Notes under the pieces: generated by a model
What the model was told of the DNA's origin: nothing
Databases searched by the model: none
The model's input: the letters and a program-made list of their open reading frames with translations, nothing else
Assembly (NCBI GenBank): GCA_002695025.1
Contig: NZNV01000010.1
Location: 434,001 to 498,000, forward strand
DNA length: 64,000 nt
Reading direction: 5' to 3'
Origin: Owenweeksia sp.
GTDB lineage: Bacteria; Bacteroidota; Bacteroidia; Flavobacteriales; Schleiferiaceae
Part shown: positions 52,035-61,700 of the stretch, piece after piece
Layout: every line of letters begins with the position of its first letter
Numbering within the stretch: the stretch's first letter is position 1
Made by a program: the position numbers and the translations under genes

Positions 52035-53393
52035 TTAATCCTTAATGATTTTACAGGCCTGATTATCATTAATTACTAAGAGATAGACCCCTTTATGCAG
52101 CAGCGAGAGATCTGCGTGGTCTTGCAAACCATCGGAATATCCGTTGATCATTTCTTGTCCGGCAAGGCTTATAATACGCCACTTAAAAGGTTGGGAGTTT
52201 TCTATTATAAGATGATCCCTTATAGGGTTTGGGTAAAATTTGAAAGAAGCCGCTGAAATATCTGTAAGGGAAACAGGTCCCCCTGTAAAGCCTGGCTTTG
52301 AAGAATAGATACCATCTAAATGCACAGCTAAAAGGGCATCTCCGGCATTAAAAAAGTGCAGAGGACCCGAAATCCATTGATACATGGCAGGATTAGTAGG
52401 GGTAAAGCCTGATGGATCTCCAAAGGAAAAGTTGGGAGTGTTGGTTGAGGAAATGAGATATCTGGGTACAGAATCCCCACTCATATAAGTGTACTTGGCA
52501 ACTACATAATCTTCAATGGCAAATAAATCCATGGCAGTGGCATTGGTATCCGTGTACACAGCAGAGGCGTTTGTATTGGCCCAGGTGTTTCCACCATCTG
52601 TGGAATAATAAATAGCATTGGCCTCTTTTCCCGCAATGCCTCCGGTCATGTAAAGCTTATCTGTGTGATTGCTTTCTAAAAAGGTAGGGGTAAAACCCGC
52701 TGGTAAGCCCGTAAAGTTTAACGCACTCCAGCTGGCACCGTTATCCGTAGACTTCATCAGCTTTTCAGGGTCGTTTAACCCGGATACCTTAATGGTAAAC
52801 CATGTATTTCCCATCCAGGTAAAATCCTGATGGGATTTGCCGGTTACTGGAAATATTTCATGCCATGCAGGATCCCCGATCTGCTTGATGTAAGCTCCTG
52901 TAATGCCTAAGCCATTGAAAGCAAGAATATGGTTACTCCCCATTTGTTTTAGCCTGAAAGCATCTTTTTGAGCGGTGGGCATGCCATAGTAATGAGGGAG
53001 TCCCACGGTATCCATTACCCAGTTTGTACCATTATCAATAGAGTAATAGTATAAATAGTCATTGGAAGGCAACTTCACTGCGGCATATACACGATCGTTT
53101 ACAGCTACTAGCTGACCAATTCTGCCATAGTCTGTTTCAAGTATGGAGTGCGAGGTGCTCCAGCTTACTCCTTTATCGGTGGAGTAAACAAAATTATTGT
53201 AAACGTTATTGCCGGGGGCAGAAGCATAGATGGTGTCATTAAGGCTACAGGCCACAAACCCGGCCGCATTGGCGCCTATGGCTGCCTGTGAGGCCCCGGT
53301 TTTGATCCAGTTTTGAGCTAATCCATATGTTGAGGATGCCATGCATAAGGCTATTGCACCCATTTTAAGTAATGATTTTGTCATAAAGCGCAT
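52035..53393 (-). CDS. T9SS protein with Asp-box (BNR) propeller
   Basis: From ATG at 53393 the product has 452 residues: a signal peptide (ending YGLAQ) and a propeller with Asp-box motifs S-x-D-x-G-x-x-W (STDKGVSW, SIDNGTNW, STDNGASW and STDGGNTW). The C-terminal T9SS sorting domain has 'KFYPNPIRDHLIIEN' and 'LHKGVYLLVINDN'. Sialidase catalytic residues are not apparent, so it probably binds rather than cleaves. ATG at 53384 is a near-equal alternative start. The open frame further up to 53534 is unlikely to be coding. Confidence 0.82.
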   Translation of the reverse strand: MRFMTKSLLKMGAIALCMASSTYGLAQNWIKTGASQAAIGANAAGFVACSLNDTIYASAPGNNVYNNFVYSTDKGVSWSTSHSILETDYGRIGQLVAVNDRVYAAVKLPSNDYLYYYSIDNGTNWVMDTVGLPHYYGMPTAQKDAFRLKQMGSNHILAFNGLGITGAYIKQIGDPAWHEIFPVTGKSHQDFTWMGNTWFTIKVSGLNDPEKLMKSTDNGASWSALNFTGLPAGFTPTFLESNHTDKLYMTGGIAGKEANAIYYSTDGGNTWANTNASAVYTDTNATAMDLFAIEDYVVAKYTYMSGDSVPRYLISSTNTPNFSFGDPSGFTPTNPAMYQWISGPLHFFNAGDALLAVHLDGIYSSKPGFTGGPVSLTDISAASFKFYPNPIRDHLIIENSQPFKWRIISLAGQEMINGYSDGLQDHADLSLLHKGVYLLVINDNQACKIIKD

Positions 53394-53754
53394 TGTTGCT
53401 ACAAGAGCAGACAAATCAATTACTAATTGGTAGTTAAGAGAATACCTAGGAGTACTCATTTTACAGGTAGTGAAATACCTATTGATCTGTACCCTTTGTG
53501 TCTTCTCCATTATTGGTCTCTCCCCTAAAAGCATATTTTTCGGAAGACCGACCTTCCTAAAGGTCTGGAGGAAGATAAAGCGTTTGTGCAGTCCTATCCG
53601 TCCGTTAGAGTGTTGATCCGGTTTTGGAAAAACGACTTATAGGGAAAGTGCGAAACCACGTGTTATTCCTGAGCTGGTAAACAATAAACTACGCATGCCT
53701 TGCGGTGAGAAGCGTGGAGCCGTATTTCAGCTGTAAGGCAGGGGCGCTAAAATA

Positions 53755-53787
53755 AAATCCCGGCAGATTTGAAGTTTACCGGGATTT
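53755..53787 (-). terminator. Terminator-like hairpin after the mini-protein gene
   Basis: AAATCCCGG and CCGGGATTT make a perfect 9-bp stem with a 15-base loop, followed by TTATTTTA on the minus strand. It lies 23 bp after the stop of the 62-residue protein, so the large-plus-mini gene pair probably ends here. Apart from it, I see nothing in 53394-53809. Confidence 0.65.
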
Positions 53788-53809
53788 AAGTTATCAGGGG
53801 TCACAGGTT

Positions 53810-53998
53810 TTACTCCCGCGTTTTCTTTTGGTTATACATTTTCTTTCCACCGTACAGTGCCCCGGCCCCAATCAGCAATTCAACAAAGCCGAAGGGGGTT
53901 GGGGCATCCGGATCTTCGGGTTGGCTGAAGGCCGGTAATGTTAATATAATCAGGAGGGCAAGGGTAAGCGTGTATTTTGTGAAATTTTTCATAATCAA
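53810..53998 (-). CDS. 62-residue protein: signal peptide plus sorting-signal-like tail (copy 1)
   Basis: The product has a signal peptide ending FSQ, an acidic/proline linker PEDPDAPTP, then FGFVELLIGAGALYGG, a hydrophobic segment, and a basic tail KKMYNQKKTRE. This motif-helix-basic arrangement is that of a protein-sorting signal, with almost no other mature protein. It reminds me of small PID-CTERM-type proteins of Bacteroidota, although the usual PIDGG is PFGF here. It starts 11 bp after the stop of the 802-residue T9SS gene and is nearly identical to the protein at 58496-58684. Confidence 0.75.
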   Translation of the reverse strand: MIMKNFTKYTLTLALLIILTLPAFSQPEDPDAPTPFGFVELLIGAGALYGGKKMYNQKKTRE

Positions 53999-54009
53999 GC
54001 GTTTAGGGG

Positions 54010-56418
54010 TTATCGGATAACTTTAAGGGATTGGGAGAAATCCTTTGCTGTAACCTTAAGGAGATAAAGCCCGTTTTTCTCAATAGGGAAGGTGGCCTTA
54101 CCGTTGAGACTGGTTCCCCTTTCAATCAATTGCCCTGCCAGGTTGTACACTTCTACCGTGGCATCGTGTAAAATACCCAGTTCCACATTCAGGCCGTTAT
54201 CATCGGCATAACCGTACACCATAGTAGGCTCCTTCGGCTCCTCAATGCCAATGGAAGGCTGGCTGAAATGTAGTATGAAACGATCCGGCCCAAAGCCATT
54301 ATCCTGGGTAAAAGTGTAATCTGTGGAAAGGTCATGCATCACATTACGTTTACGGTCCTCCAAGGTAAGTTTACCAAAAGAACTCAAGCTGGAGAGGTCT
54401 GCGCTGATGGACATCACATCCCCATCCTGAACATAATCCAACTTCAAGGGGAATGATCGCGGTCCCGTAAATGGCACACGGCACACTGAATAGGCCTCAG
54501 GCCCGAACTGTACATACAGGTTGGGCGTAATTCCCTTATTCAAAAGTTTTCGTGCATCCCAGTCATTGTCAAAACCGGAAGTGCTATTGGTTTCAAAACC
54601 TACAAACAGATCATCGTATACATTACCGCCCATACCCTCAATGTGAAGGTCTGCACCATCTATGCTATAAGCAGCAGTTTTGGAACGTGTAGCTGGTTGA
54701 GTAGGTGCCCGATTGTCACGGTCAAAGACCAGGTTAGTGGGATTATTGGCGGTGAGCTGAACAAAGAACGCCTGGAAGGGGGCAATGTAGCGTGAAGCCG
54801 AACCGGCTCCCTTGGTATAAGCTGAATAGTTGGTGCCGTTAAAGCGATAAATAGCCGAGCTCATGTCCGCTGGAATGGCCTGTCCCTCCCAATCGTATAT
54901 AGCCGCATAAGGGTTAGCCACCAGGTTCCAGCCTTCGGTAGCCGAAACCCCGCTTCCCCCTACAAAGCTTACTCCTGCGGCTTGTCCATCGTTGTAACTT
55001 AAACCTACGTTTACAGTGGCATCATTGGAAATAGTGCCTGAAATACTCACGGTTCCGGTACGGTCCCCGTCATCAATCAGGAAAGGGCCGTAGCTGCCGT
55101 TCATACCGGCATACATGGCATAGCCTCTTCCGCGGGTAGCTACATTGGCCAGGTTACCACCTCCGGCAGGATCCCATTCCGCGTTAGCAGCGTCCCACTC
55201 CCAAGCGGTACCTTGTGAGGAGCTAGACGATACCATGATGGCTCCGGACTCTTTGAAATCTGAGAGTACGGCATTTGTAAAGGGTGAGCCCAGGTAAAAG
55301 TACCGTCCGGTTGAGGCATCCAGGAAAGCCTGCATAGAAATGTTACCATTAACAGTTCCGGTGCCGGTTACCTGCCCAAAGGAGCTTGCTGAAGGAGCAG
55401 ATATTGTGATCAGACCATTGGTTGCAAAGGTTGTAGTTCCCTGAATTTCTACGATCCCCCTGAAACCGCCTGAGATATTTCCGGATAAGGTAATGGTGTT
55501 TCCATTATTATCAAGGTTCAGTCGGCCCGCTGCATCCACGGCAATCAAACCAAAGCCATTGTTGGTTATGGAAGTGCCGGTAACGGTTACTGTTTGCCCG
55601 GATCCAAGTAAGAGTACCTTACTGGCATTAATGGTGAGGTTACGGCAAGTAAAAGAACTGACAGAAATATTCTCCGCTATTACAACATCCATATTGGCAT
55701 TCGGAATTCCGTTGCTCCAGGAGCCGGTCCAGGTTGTGGTGGCTGAAGTACCTTTCAACGAAATATTGTCAAAGGCAAACTCATCGGCCCCGGTATTGGT
55801 ACGCACCATTACCCTTATATCTATTAAGGAACCTGTGCCAATTACGTTAAAGGTGAAATTCTGAAAGGTTGAACTGAGAACTGTGCCATCACCCGCTCCA
55901 TCCAGGTCTGTGTCCTGGGAAACATTTACAGCATTGCCTCCTCCAACAGTACGGAACGCTCCTATCAGAGTGAAGGTTCCTGAATTATCAATATCCACGG
56001 ATACTTTCATATATTGATCATTGTCGCAACCGTTGGTTACCAGGGCAAAAAGCCCACTGATCTCCAGGTTTGTGAACCCACTTATATCAATGTCATCAAA
56101 CATTACGTAACCGGAATCTGGCAAGAGGTTGCTGTCATCAATGTCTTCTCCCACATAATAGAAGCTGTTGGACATTCCCAAAAAGGCGCTGAGACCGGTG
56201 GTAGAGGTGGATACACAGTTAACAGTGGTGTTTCCCGAAGAGCCATCGGTACGGACGAAATAATCACTTCCCCCGTCTGAATGGGAATTAACCTCCGTAT
56301 AACGAGTGCCATGTCCGCAGCTTTCAAAATCTTCAGAAAATATGGTGCTCTGAGCCTTGGTGTAGGAGCCGATAAAAGAGAAGGTAAGCGATAGAAGAAA
56401 CAGCAGATTCTTATTCAT
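54010..56418 (-). CDS. Large T9SS protein, partner of mini-protein copy 1
   Basis: The 802-residue protein has a signal peptide (ending TKAQ). An N-terminal beta-sandwich of about 200 residues follows, probably of carbohydrate-binding type ('FSEDFESCGHG', 'YVMFDDIDISGFTNLEISGLFA'). From about residue 226 a long shared module starts with 'TTWTGSWSNGIPN' and continues with 'GRYFYLGSPFTNAVL', 'GWNLVANPYAAIYDWEGQ', 'IAPFQAFFVQ' and 'FGPDRFILHF'. It ends in a T9SS type A domain ('VEVYNLAGQLIERG'). That module is paralogous to the C-terminal half of the protein at 58704-64000. Function unknown; probably a surface adhesin or carbohydrate binder. Confidence 0.85.
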   Translation of the reverse strand: MNKNLLFLLSLTFSFIGSYTKAQSTIFSEDFESCGHGTRYTEVNSHSDGGSDYFVRTDGSSGNTTVNCVSTSTTGLSAFLGMSNSFYYVGEDIDDSNLLPDSGYVMFDDIDISGFTNLEISGLFALVTNGCDNDQYMKVSVDIDNSGTFTLIGAFRTVGGGNAVNVSQDTDLDGAGDGTVLSSTFQNFTFNVIGTGSLIDIRVMVRTNTGADEFAFDNISLKGTSATTTWTGSWSNGIPNANMDVVIAENISVSSFTCRNLTINASKVLLLGSGQTVTVTGTSITNNGFGLIAVDAAGRLNLDNNGNTITLSGNISGGFRGIVEIQGTTTFATNGLITISAPSASSFGQVTGTGTVNGNISMQAFLDASTGRYFYLGSPFTNAVLSDFKESGAIMVSSSSSQGTAWEWDAANAEWDPAGGGNLANVATRGRGYAMYAGMNGSYGPFLIDDGDRTGTVSISGTISNDATVNVGLSYNDGQAAGVSFVGGSGVSATEGWNLVANPYAAIYDWEGQAIPADMSSAIYRFNGTNYSAYTKGAGSASRYIAPFQAFFVQLTANNPTNLVFDRDNRAPTQPATRSKTAAYSIDGADLHIEGMGGNVYDDLFVGFETNSTSGFDNDWDARKLLNKGITPNLYVQFGPEAYSVCRVPFTGPRSFPLKLDYVQDGDVMSISADLSSLSSFGKLTLEDRKRNVMHDLSTDYTFTQDNGFGPDRFILHFSQPSIGIEEPKEPTMVYGYADDNGLNVELGILHDATVEVYNLAGQLIERGTSLNGKATFPIEKNGLYLLKVTAKDFSQSLKVIR

Positions 56419-56570
56419 GGATGTTCGGGTTTAACGATGTCAAAGAAAGGTTTGACGCTACGGTATGACCAAGAATCACCATGCCTCAAATGGGCCTCAA
56501 AAAAATAAGTGATTTAAAATGAGGGTCTTACAGGATGTTGGGCCTAAGCTGAACCATTGAAGTCTTGGGC

Positions 56571-58379
56571 TTAATTAAGCTCATCTTGCTTGTGTTGCAG
56601 GAACTCAAGCAGGTCATCGGTATCGGCAAGATCCAGCTTTTTACGAACCCGGTACCGCATGCTGCGAACGGCTTTTTCGGTGCGTTGCAGTAAGGCGGAA
56701 ATGTCACGCGTTTCGTAACCCATAAAGTACATGGCGGTGGACAGGATCTCATTCCGCCTGGAAGCGCCAATGGTTTCTTTTAAATACCCATACAAGCCTG
56801 GGTAAAGCTGTTCCATTTTATCCTCTACCTCGGAGAGAGTATCCTGCTCAATGCGCAGGTTGATGTGCCGCTTCATTTGGGAAGCCTTCTTTTTGACGAT
56901 CAAAGAGCTGGAGGTAGCCTGTAATTCTTCAATAAGCTCTTTAAGCTCGGCATTGTTAGCCTGTTGTACCATTACCTGCTTAACTTTTTCCTCCAGGTCT
57001 GATTTGAGCCTGTCCATACGGCTTTTAATGGCTTCGGCTTCCATCCCGGCCAGTTGCATTTTTTGCTGGTGGATCTTCTTGTCTTTTCCTCTTTTCTGGA
57101 AAAGGAGCAATAAGAGGAAGAACAGAAGCGAGCAGAGAACAGCCAGGAACCAGATGTCGCGGGTGCGGGCTTTATGTCGGTCCTTCAGCAACTGGTTCTC
57201 GGCCTCTTTCTTTTCCGACTCATAGCGGGCCATCATTTCTTCACGGGCCTCTACCTCACGTTCTTCCTGTTCCTCTGTACGGAGCGAGTCTGCACGGGTA
57301 TCGGCCTGGACAAAAAGATCATACTCTCCGGTATAGGCATAATAGTATGCCTGTAAAGCAGCCAGTGAAAACTGGCTGTTGAGATGTTTGGAAAGGTGTT
57401 TGTCCACTACGCTTTTTACCGTGTCAATGATGTGCTTTACCTGTGTGGTGTTTCCCTGCTTAAGCTGGAAGGAGCCATAGGACGTTTGATCCTTTACCCA
57501 TCCCAGGAAGTAGGGGTGGCGATCGTAGATATCAAAAGTTTTTTGGAAGTAGTATTCCACACTATCGGGTTGACCCGTTTTTTCGAAGGTGAGGGCCATA
57601 TTGCGGTACACGACTCTGAGATCAAGGCTGTCGCCATTCATCAGGTCGTAACGGATAGCCTGCCTTCGTAAGCGGAGAATAGAGTCAGGAGTAGTAGCAT
57701 CTTTGGCAGAGGCTACCAGAGCCAGGGTTTCATACAGGCCACCCATCATGGGGGTTATACCTTCTGACTCATTGTATTCTATGGCTTCCCTGCATGCTTT
57801 AGCAGCATTTTCAAGGTCTCGTATGCGCTGGTAAAAAGCGCATAGCTGACGATGCACGAAGCTTTTTACATAATTATCCTGAATTTCCGGTAACTGATCT
57901 TTTAAGCTGAGGCTTACTTCATAGGCCTCAGCCGATCTATTAAGATCCATAAGGATGAACATGAGGCGGCTATAGGCGGGCGCCAGTTCATCTACTGGTG
58001 CTGAAAATTCTCTAAGTGCTTCAATCTCCAGGAGTATCATTTCGTGGGCGCCTTCCAGGTTTCCCAGAGCCTGGTAATAAGCCACTGTCATGGCTTCGTA
58101 AAAATAGGCCCTCAAGACCGCTGAATCAATTTTAGAGGCCCGTTTAAGGAGTTTAGGGAGGGTGTTTTCTACTTTCTGATCCAATGAGCCGGATTGCGGC
58201 CATAAAAGAACCTCATTGAGAAGCTCATCAATACTTTCAAAGCTCACCGGTTTTTCCAAAAAGTCACTAGCGGCAGAGCTTTTCGATGCTTGCGCCCGGG
58301 CAGTTGATGATACCCATAGCAATAGCCCAAAGAACATTATTGCCAGTGCAGAATGCCCTGCTTTAAATACGTTTTCCAT
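56571..58379 (-). CDS. TPR-like/coiled-coil regulator with membrane anchor and HTH
   Basis: The 602-residue protein has a signal-like N-terminal helix ('ALAIMFFGLLLWVSS') and TPR-like helical repeats to about residue 370. One membrane helix ('IWFLAVLCSLLFFLLLLLF', about 398-416), a long coiled coil and a C-terminal HTH ('GYETRDISALLQRTEKAVRSMRYRVRKKLDLADTDDLLEFL') follow. It has the same plan as the 50062-51762 regulator, with low sequence similarity. It lies between the two large-plus-mini gene pairs, which makes it a candidate regulator of them. Confidence 0.83.
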   Translation of the reverse strand: MENVFKAGHSALAIMFFGLLLWVSSTARAQASKSSAASDFLEKPVSFESIDELLNEVLLWPQSGSLDQKVENTLPKLLKRASKIDSAVLRAYFYEAMTVAYYQALGNLEGAHEMILLEIEALREFSAPVDELAPAYSRLMFILMDLNRSAEAYEVSLSLKDQLPEIQDNYVKSFVHRQLCAFYQRIRDLENAAKACREAIEYNESEGITPMMGGLYETLALVASAKDATTPDSILRLRRQAIRYDLMNGDSLDLRVVYRNMALTFEKTGQPDSVEYYFQKTFDIYDRHPYFLGWVKDQTSYGSFQLKQGNTTQVKHIIDTVKSVVDKHLSKHLNSQFSLAALQAYYYAYTGEYDLFVQADTRADSLRTEEQEEREVEAREEMMARYESEKKEAENQLLKDRHKARTRDIWFLAVLCSLLFFLLLLLFQKRGKDKKIHQQKMQLAGMEAEAIKSRMDRLKSDLEEKVKQVMVQQANNAELKELIEELQATSSSLIVKKKASQMKRHINLRIEQDTLSEVEDKMEQLYPGLYGYLKETIGASRRNEILSTAMYFMGYETRDISALLQRTEKAVRSMRYRVRKKLDLADTDDLLEFLQHKQDELN

Positions 58380-58431
58380 ACTAATCCCTCCCCCACAAAC
58401 ATAACAAACGGATCAAAATGGATCACATAAA

Positions 58432-58456
58432 AAAAGACCACCGCAGGTGGCCTTTT
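58432..58456 (-). terminator. Terminator after mini-protein copy 2
   Basis: On the minus strand AAAAGGCCACC-TGC-GGTGGTCTTTT makes an 11-bp stem with one G-T wobble, a 3-base loop and a run of T. It lies 40 bp after the stop of the 58496-58684 gene. Confidence 0.8.
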
Positions 58457-58495
58457 AATTCTCGTGTTTTGGAATATCCCGTTTTTTTGGGCTTG

Positions 58496-58684
58496 TCAAG
58501 GAGCTTGCTTTCGCCTGGAGCTTTGATGGACTTTTCGCCCACCGTATAAAGCCCCGGCCCCAATCAGCAATTCAACAAAGCCAAAGGGGGTTGGGGCCTC
58601 CGGGTCTTCAGGTTGCCCTAAGGCCGGAAGTGTTAGGATAATCAGGAGGGTAAGGGTAAGCGGATATTTTAGTACCGATCTCAT
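58496..58684 (-). CDS. 62-residue protein: signal peptide plus sorting-signal-like tail (copy 2)
   Basis: The product mirrors copy 1: a signal peptide (LTLTLLIILTLPALGQ), PEDPEAPTP, then FGFVELLIGAGALYGG and a basic tail (RKVHQSSRRKQAP). The core from PED to YGG differs from copy 1 by a single residue (E for D), and the DNA is also closely alike, so the duplication is recent or kept similar by selection. It starts 19 bp after the stop of the giant T9SS gene, again as the downstream partner. No catalytic domain fits in such a short protein. Confidence 0.75.
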   Translation of the reverse strand: MRSVLKYPLTLTLLIILTLPALGQPEDPEAPTPFGFVELLIGAGALYGGRKVHQSSRRKQAP

Positions 58685-58703
58685 AGCAGTGTTTTCTCAA
58701 AGG

Positions 58704-61700
58704 TTAGCGGATGATTTTCTGAGTTCCTGAAGCCAGTGAAGAATTGACCTTGATCACGTAGAACTGGCTTGTTGGATTGCCTGGTATGCGGACAACCCCT
58801 TCCTGGTGCTCCAGTTTAAAAAGGAGGCGGCCACCCAGGTCATACACTTGTACCAGGGCATCTTTCAGGTCTCCCAGCTGTACCACAATGCCTTCTTCAG
58901 AGGTGTAGGCGTACCAGTTTTGTGCTACCGGGAACTCTTCAGTAATTATATTCGAAGCAGAAAAGTGCAATACAAACCGATCAGGTCCGTAAGCGTTGTT
59001 CTGGGTAAAATGGTAATCCGAAGCTTTCAGATCATGCACTACGTTAAGCATTTTGTCTTCCAGGCTTACTGCGGTATAAGCATTCAATTGGCCGGCATCC
59101 AGCTTAAAGGAACAGGGCTGGCCATCCGCAACATCGTCTAAGGCGAGCGGGAAAGAAGAAAGTCCATGGGGAGCTACCCGGCAGATGGCGTAAAAATCAC
59201 CATTTAGTTTAGTGCTAAGGTTCGGAGCTTCTTTATTCAGTAGCTTATGTGCGTCCAGGTGTGCATCAAAACCAAGGGTAGCCTGTTGGTCAAACCCGAT
59301 AAAAAGTTCATCGGTAACGGCAGGGCCGGAAACCTTTAGCCAAACTCCGTCAACCGGAGAGGTTTTCATAAGGTTGGTGGAGGGAGCCGTTACTCTTTGA
59401 TCCTGCTCAAAGGTAAAATTGCCGGGAGAGGCATTGGTGGTTTGTACCCAAAATGCCTGGAAGGGAGCGAGATATTGGGTGCCTCCGTTGGTGCCCACGC
59501 CACTCACGTAGGAGGCATAGGTTCCTCCCTTGCTGATGTATAAGGCATCATTGGTGCCGGAAGGGAAAGCCTGCCCGTCCCAATTGTACTGCGAAGGATA
59601 GGGATTGGCCAGAAGGTTCCAGCCTTCGGTGGCTCCCTGTGAAGTGCCGCCCACAAAACCTACTGTGGCGGATTGACCGTTATTATAAGCCAGTGCTACG
59701 GCAATATCGCCATTGGCTACGGTTCCGTCCAGTTCGGATACACCACTGCTGTTCATCAGGAAAGTGCCGTAGGCGTTGGTTCCGGCATAAATGGCGTAAC
59801 CCTCGCCGTTGGCAGCTACATCGGTGAGGGCCGATGGCGCCTCCCAGGCGGCATTGGCAGCATTCCATTGCCAGATGGTGCCCTGGCTGCTGTTAGCGGC
59901 TACCATGGTCTGGCCTTCATTGAACTCCTGGAGAGTAGCATTGGTGAAAGGCGATCCCAGGTAATGATAACGGGCGGTGCTCACATCCAGCCAGGCTTGT
60001 GACTTAACGTTGCCCAATACCGCTCCATCGCCAATGATCTGCCCGTAAGACGAGGTTGAAGAAGCGGTTAGGGTGAGTGAATCGCTGGTTTGCAAAGCGG
60101 TTCCGTTTTCCACGTTGATCACGCCTTCAAACTCATAAGCCTCCAGGTAAATACCCAGGGTATCACCATTGCTATCAAAGCTCACGGTACCGGTCCCGGA
60201 AAAGCCATTCCCGAAGTTGTAGACGTTCTGGCTTACAGTTATGGTATTGCCTGAACCTGTATTAAGAGCCATGCCGTCTTCAATGTAAATGTCCTTAGCG
60301 GTAAAGGAGGCAGGTGCCGTATTGTCCCTTATCCAAACGTTTACGGTATCGCTGGGGGTGCCATTATCCCAGGCACCGGCTGTCCAGGCAGAACCTCTTA
60401 CCGGGAAGTGGCTTTCATAGATCCGCAGGTATGGATTACCATCATTGCGTAGCGGGTGAATGGCCCAGGTATTGGTAAAATCAAAGCCGCTGAACTTTGT
60501 TTCCTGCTTCATTTCAGCTGTAGTAAGACCGGTCCCTGCTGTTCCCGTGGCAAAACTATCGGTATTCCAGTAGTTAGTGGCTGCCGGTTGAAAAAAAGCA
60601 AATTGTGTAAAGCCAACAATACCGCCAACATCTGAACTACCACTTGTGGCACTGGTGGTATAGTTATTACTGACGGTTCCGGTGATATAAGTACCGATAA
60701 GCCCTCCTGTACGGCTGCCTCCGTTTACCGTACCGCTAAAATGGTTGTTGGTAATGGTGTAGCCATTGCCTGTAAATTGGCCAATAAGTCCACCAACACG
60801 GTTGGTGCCAGTTACAGAACCACTGGCATAGGAGAGATTAACGTTAAAATTACCCCCACCGCCTAATAAACCACCTACCAGGTCAACTCCGCTTACATTA
60901 CCCGTAGCGTAGCATTGGGTTATGGTAACGTTGTTACTTATAGCCCCGATCAAACCTCCTACGGTGTTACCACCGTTTACATTAGCAGATGAATAGCAAT
61001 CTACTATCGTGGCTGCTGTGGCACTACCAGAAAGGCCTCCTCCGTACAAGGGGGTAGTAACAGTACCACTGCTATAGCAATCTGAAATAGTGTCGGATGG
61101 ATAGCTAATGCTTCCCAACAAAGCTCCGGCATAACCTGTGGCACCCACTACGCTTACAGTACTGCCGGTAGCATAGCACCTTTCAATTTTACACTGCCGG
61201 CAAATCCCGGTCAGAGGTCCTGCATACCGCCAGCCGGTAATGGTGTCATTCACAAACCCTAAACTATCTACATCTCCGGTAAGATCGGAGAACAGACCTA
61301 CCATTTCCATAGTAGGGCGGTTGATGTATAGGTTGTATATTATGTAACCCATGCCCCGGAAAGAGCCTTTAAAAGCAATGGTGGAATCGGAGAAAAATTC
61401 ACCATTTCCAATAGGGTTAAAGCCCTTGCCTCCATTCCAGCCGAAAGTTGCAGCGGCATCAATATCGTTCATCAGGATGAAGTGACCCTCCATAAAAAGG
61501 GGATCGTCCATGGCCTGAAGTTGTTCCAAAGTAGTGATTTGCCAGGGATCTTCCACGGTGCCGGACCCTCCGGCAAAGGGCACTTCCACCAGGTTTATAA
61601 AAGCCAGGGCGGCATCTGAATTTCCACTGGCATCACTGCCGGTTAAAAGCACCGGTAATGCGAGTTTGATACGGTCAGTGACCGGGTTCATGTTAGCCAT

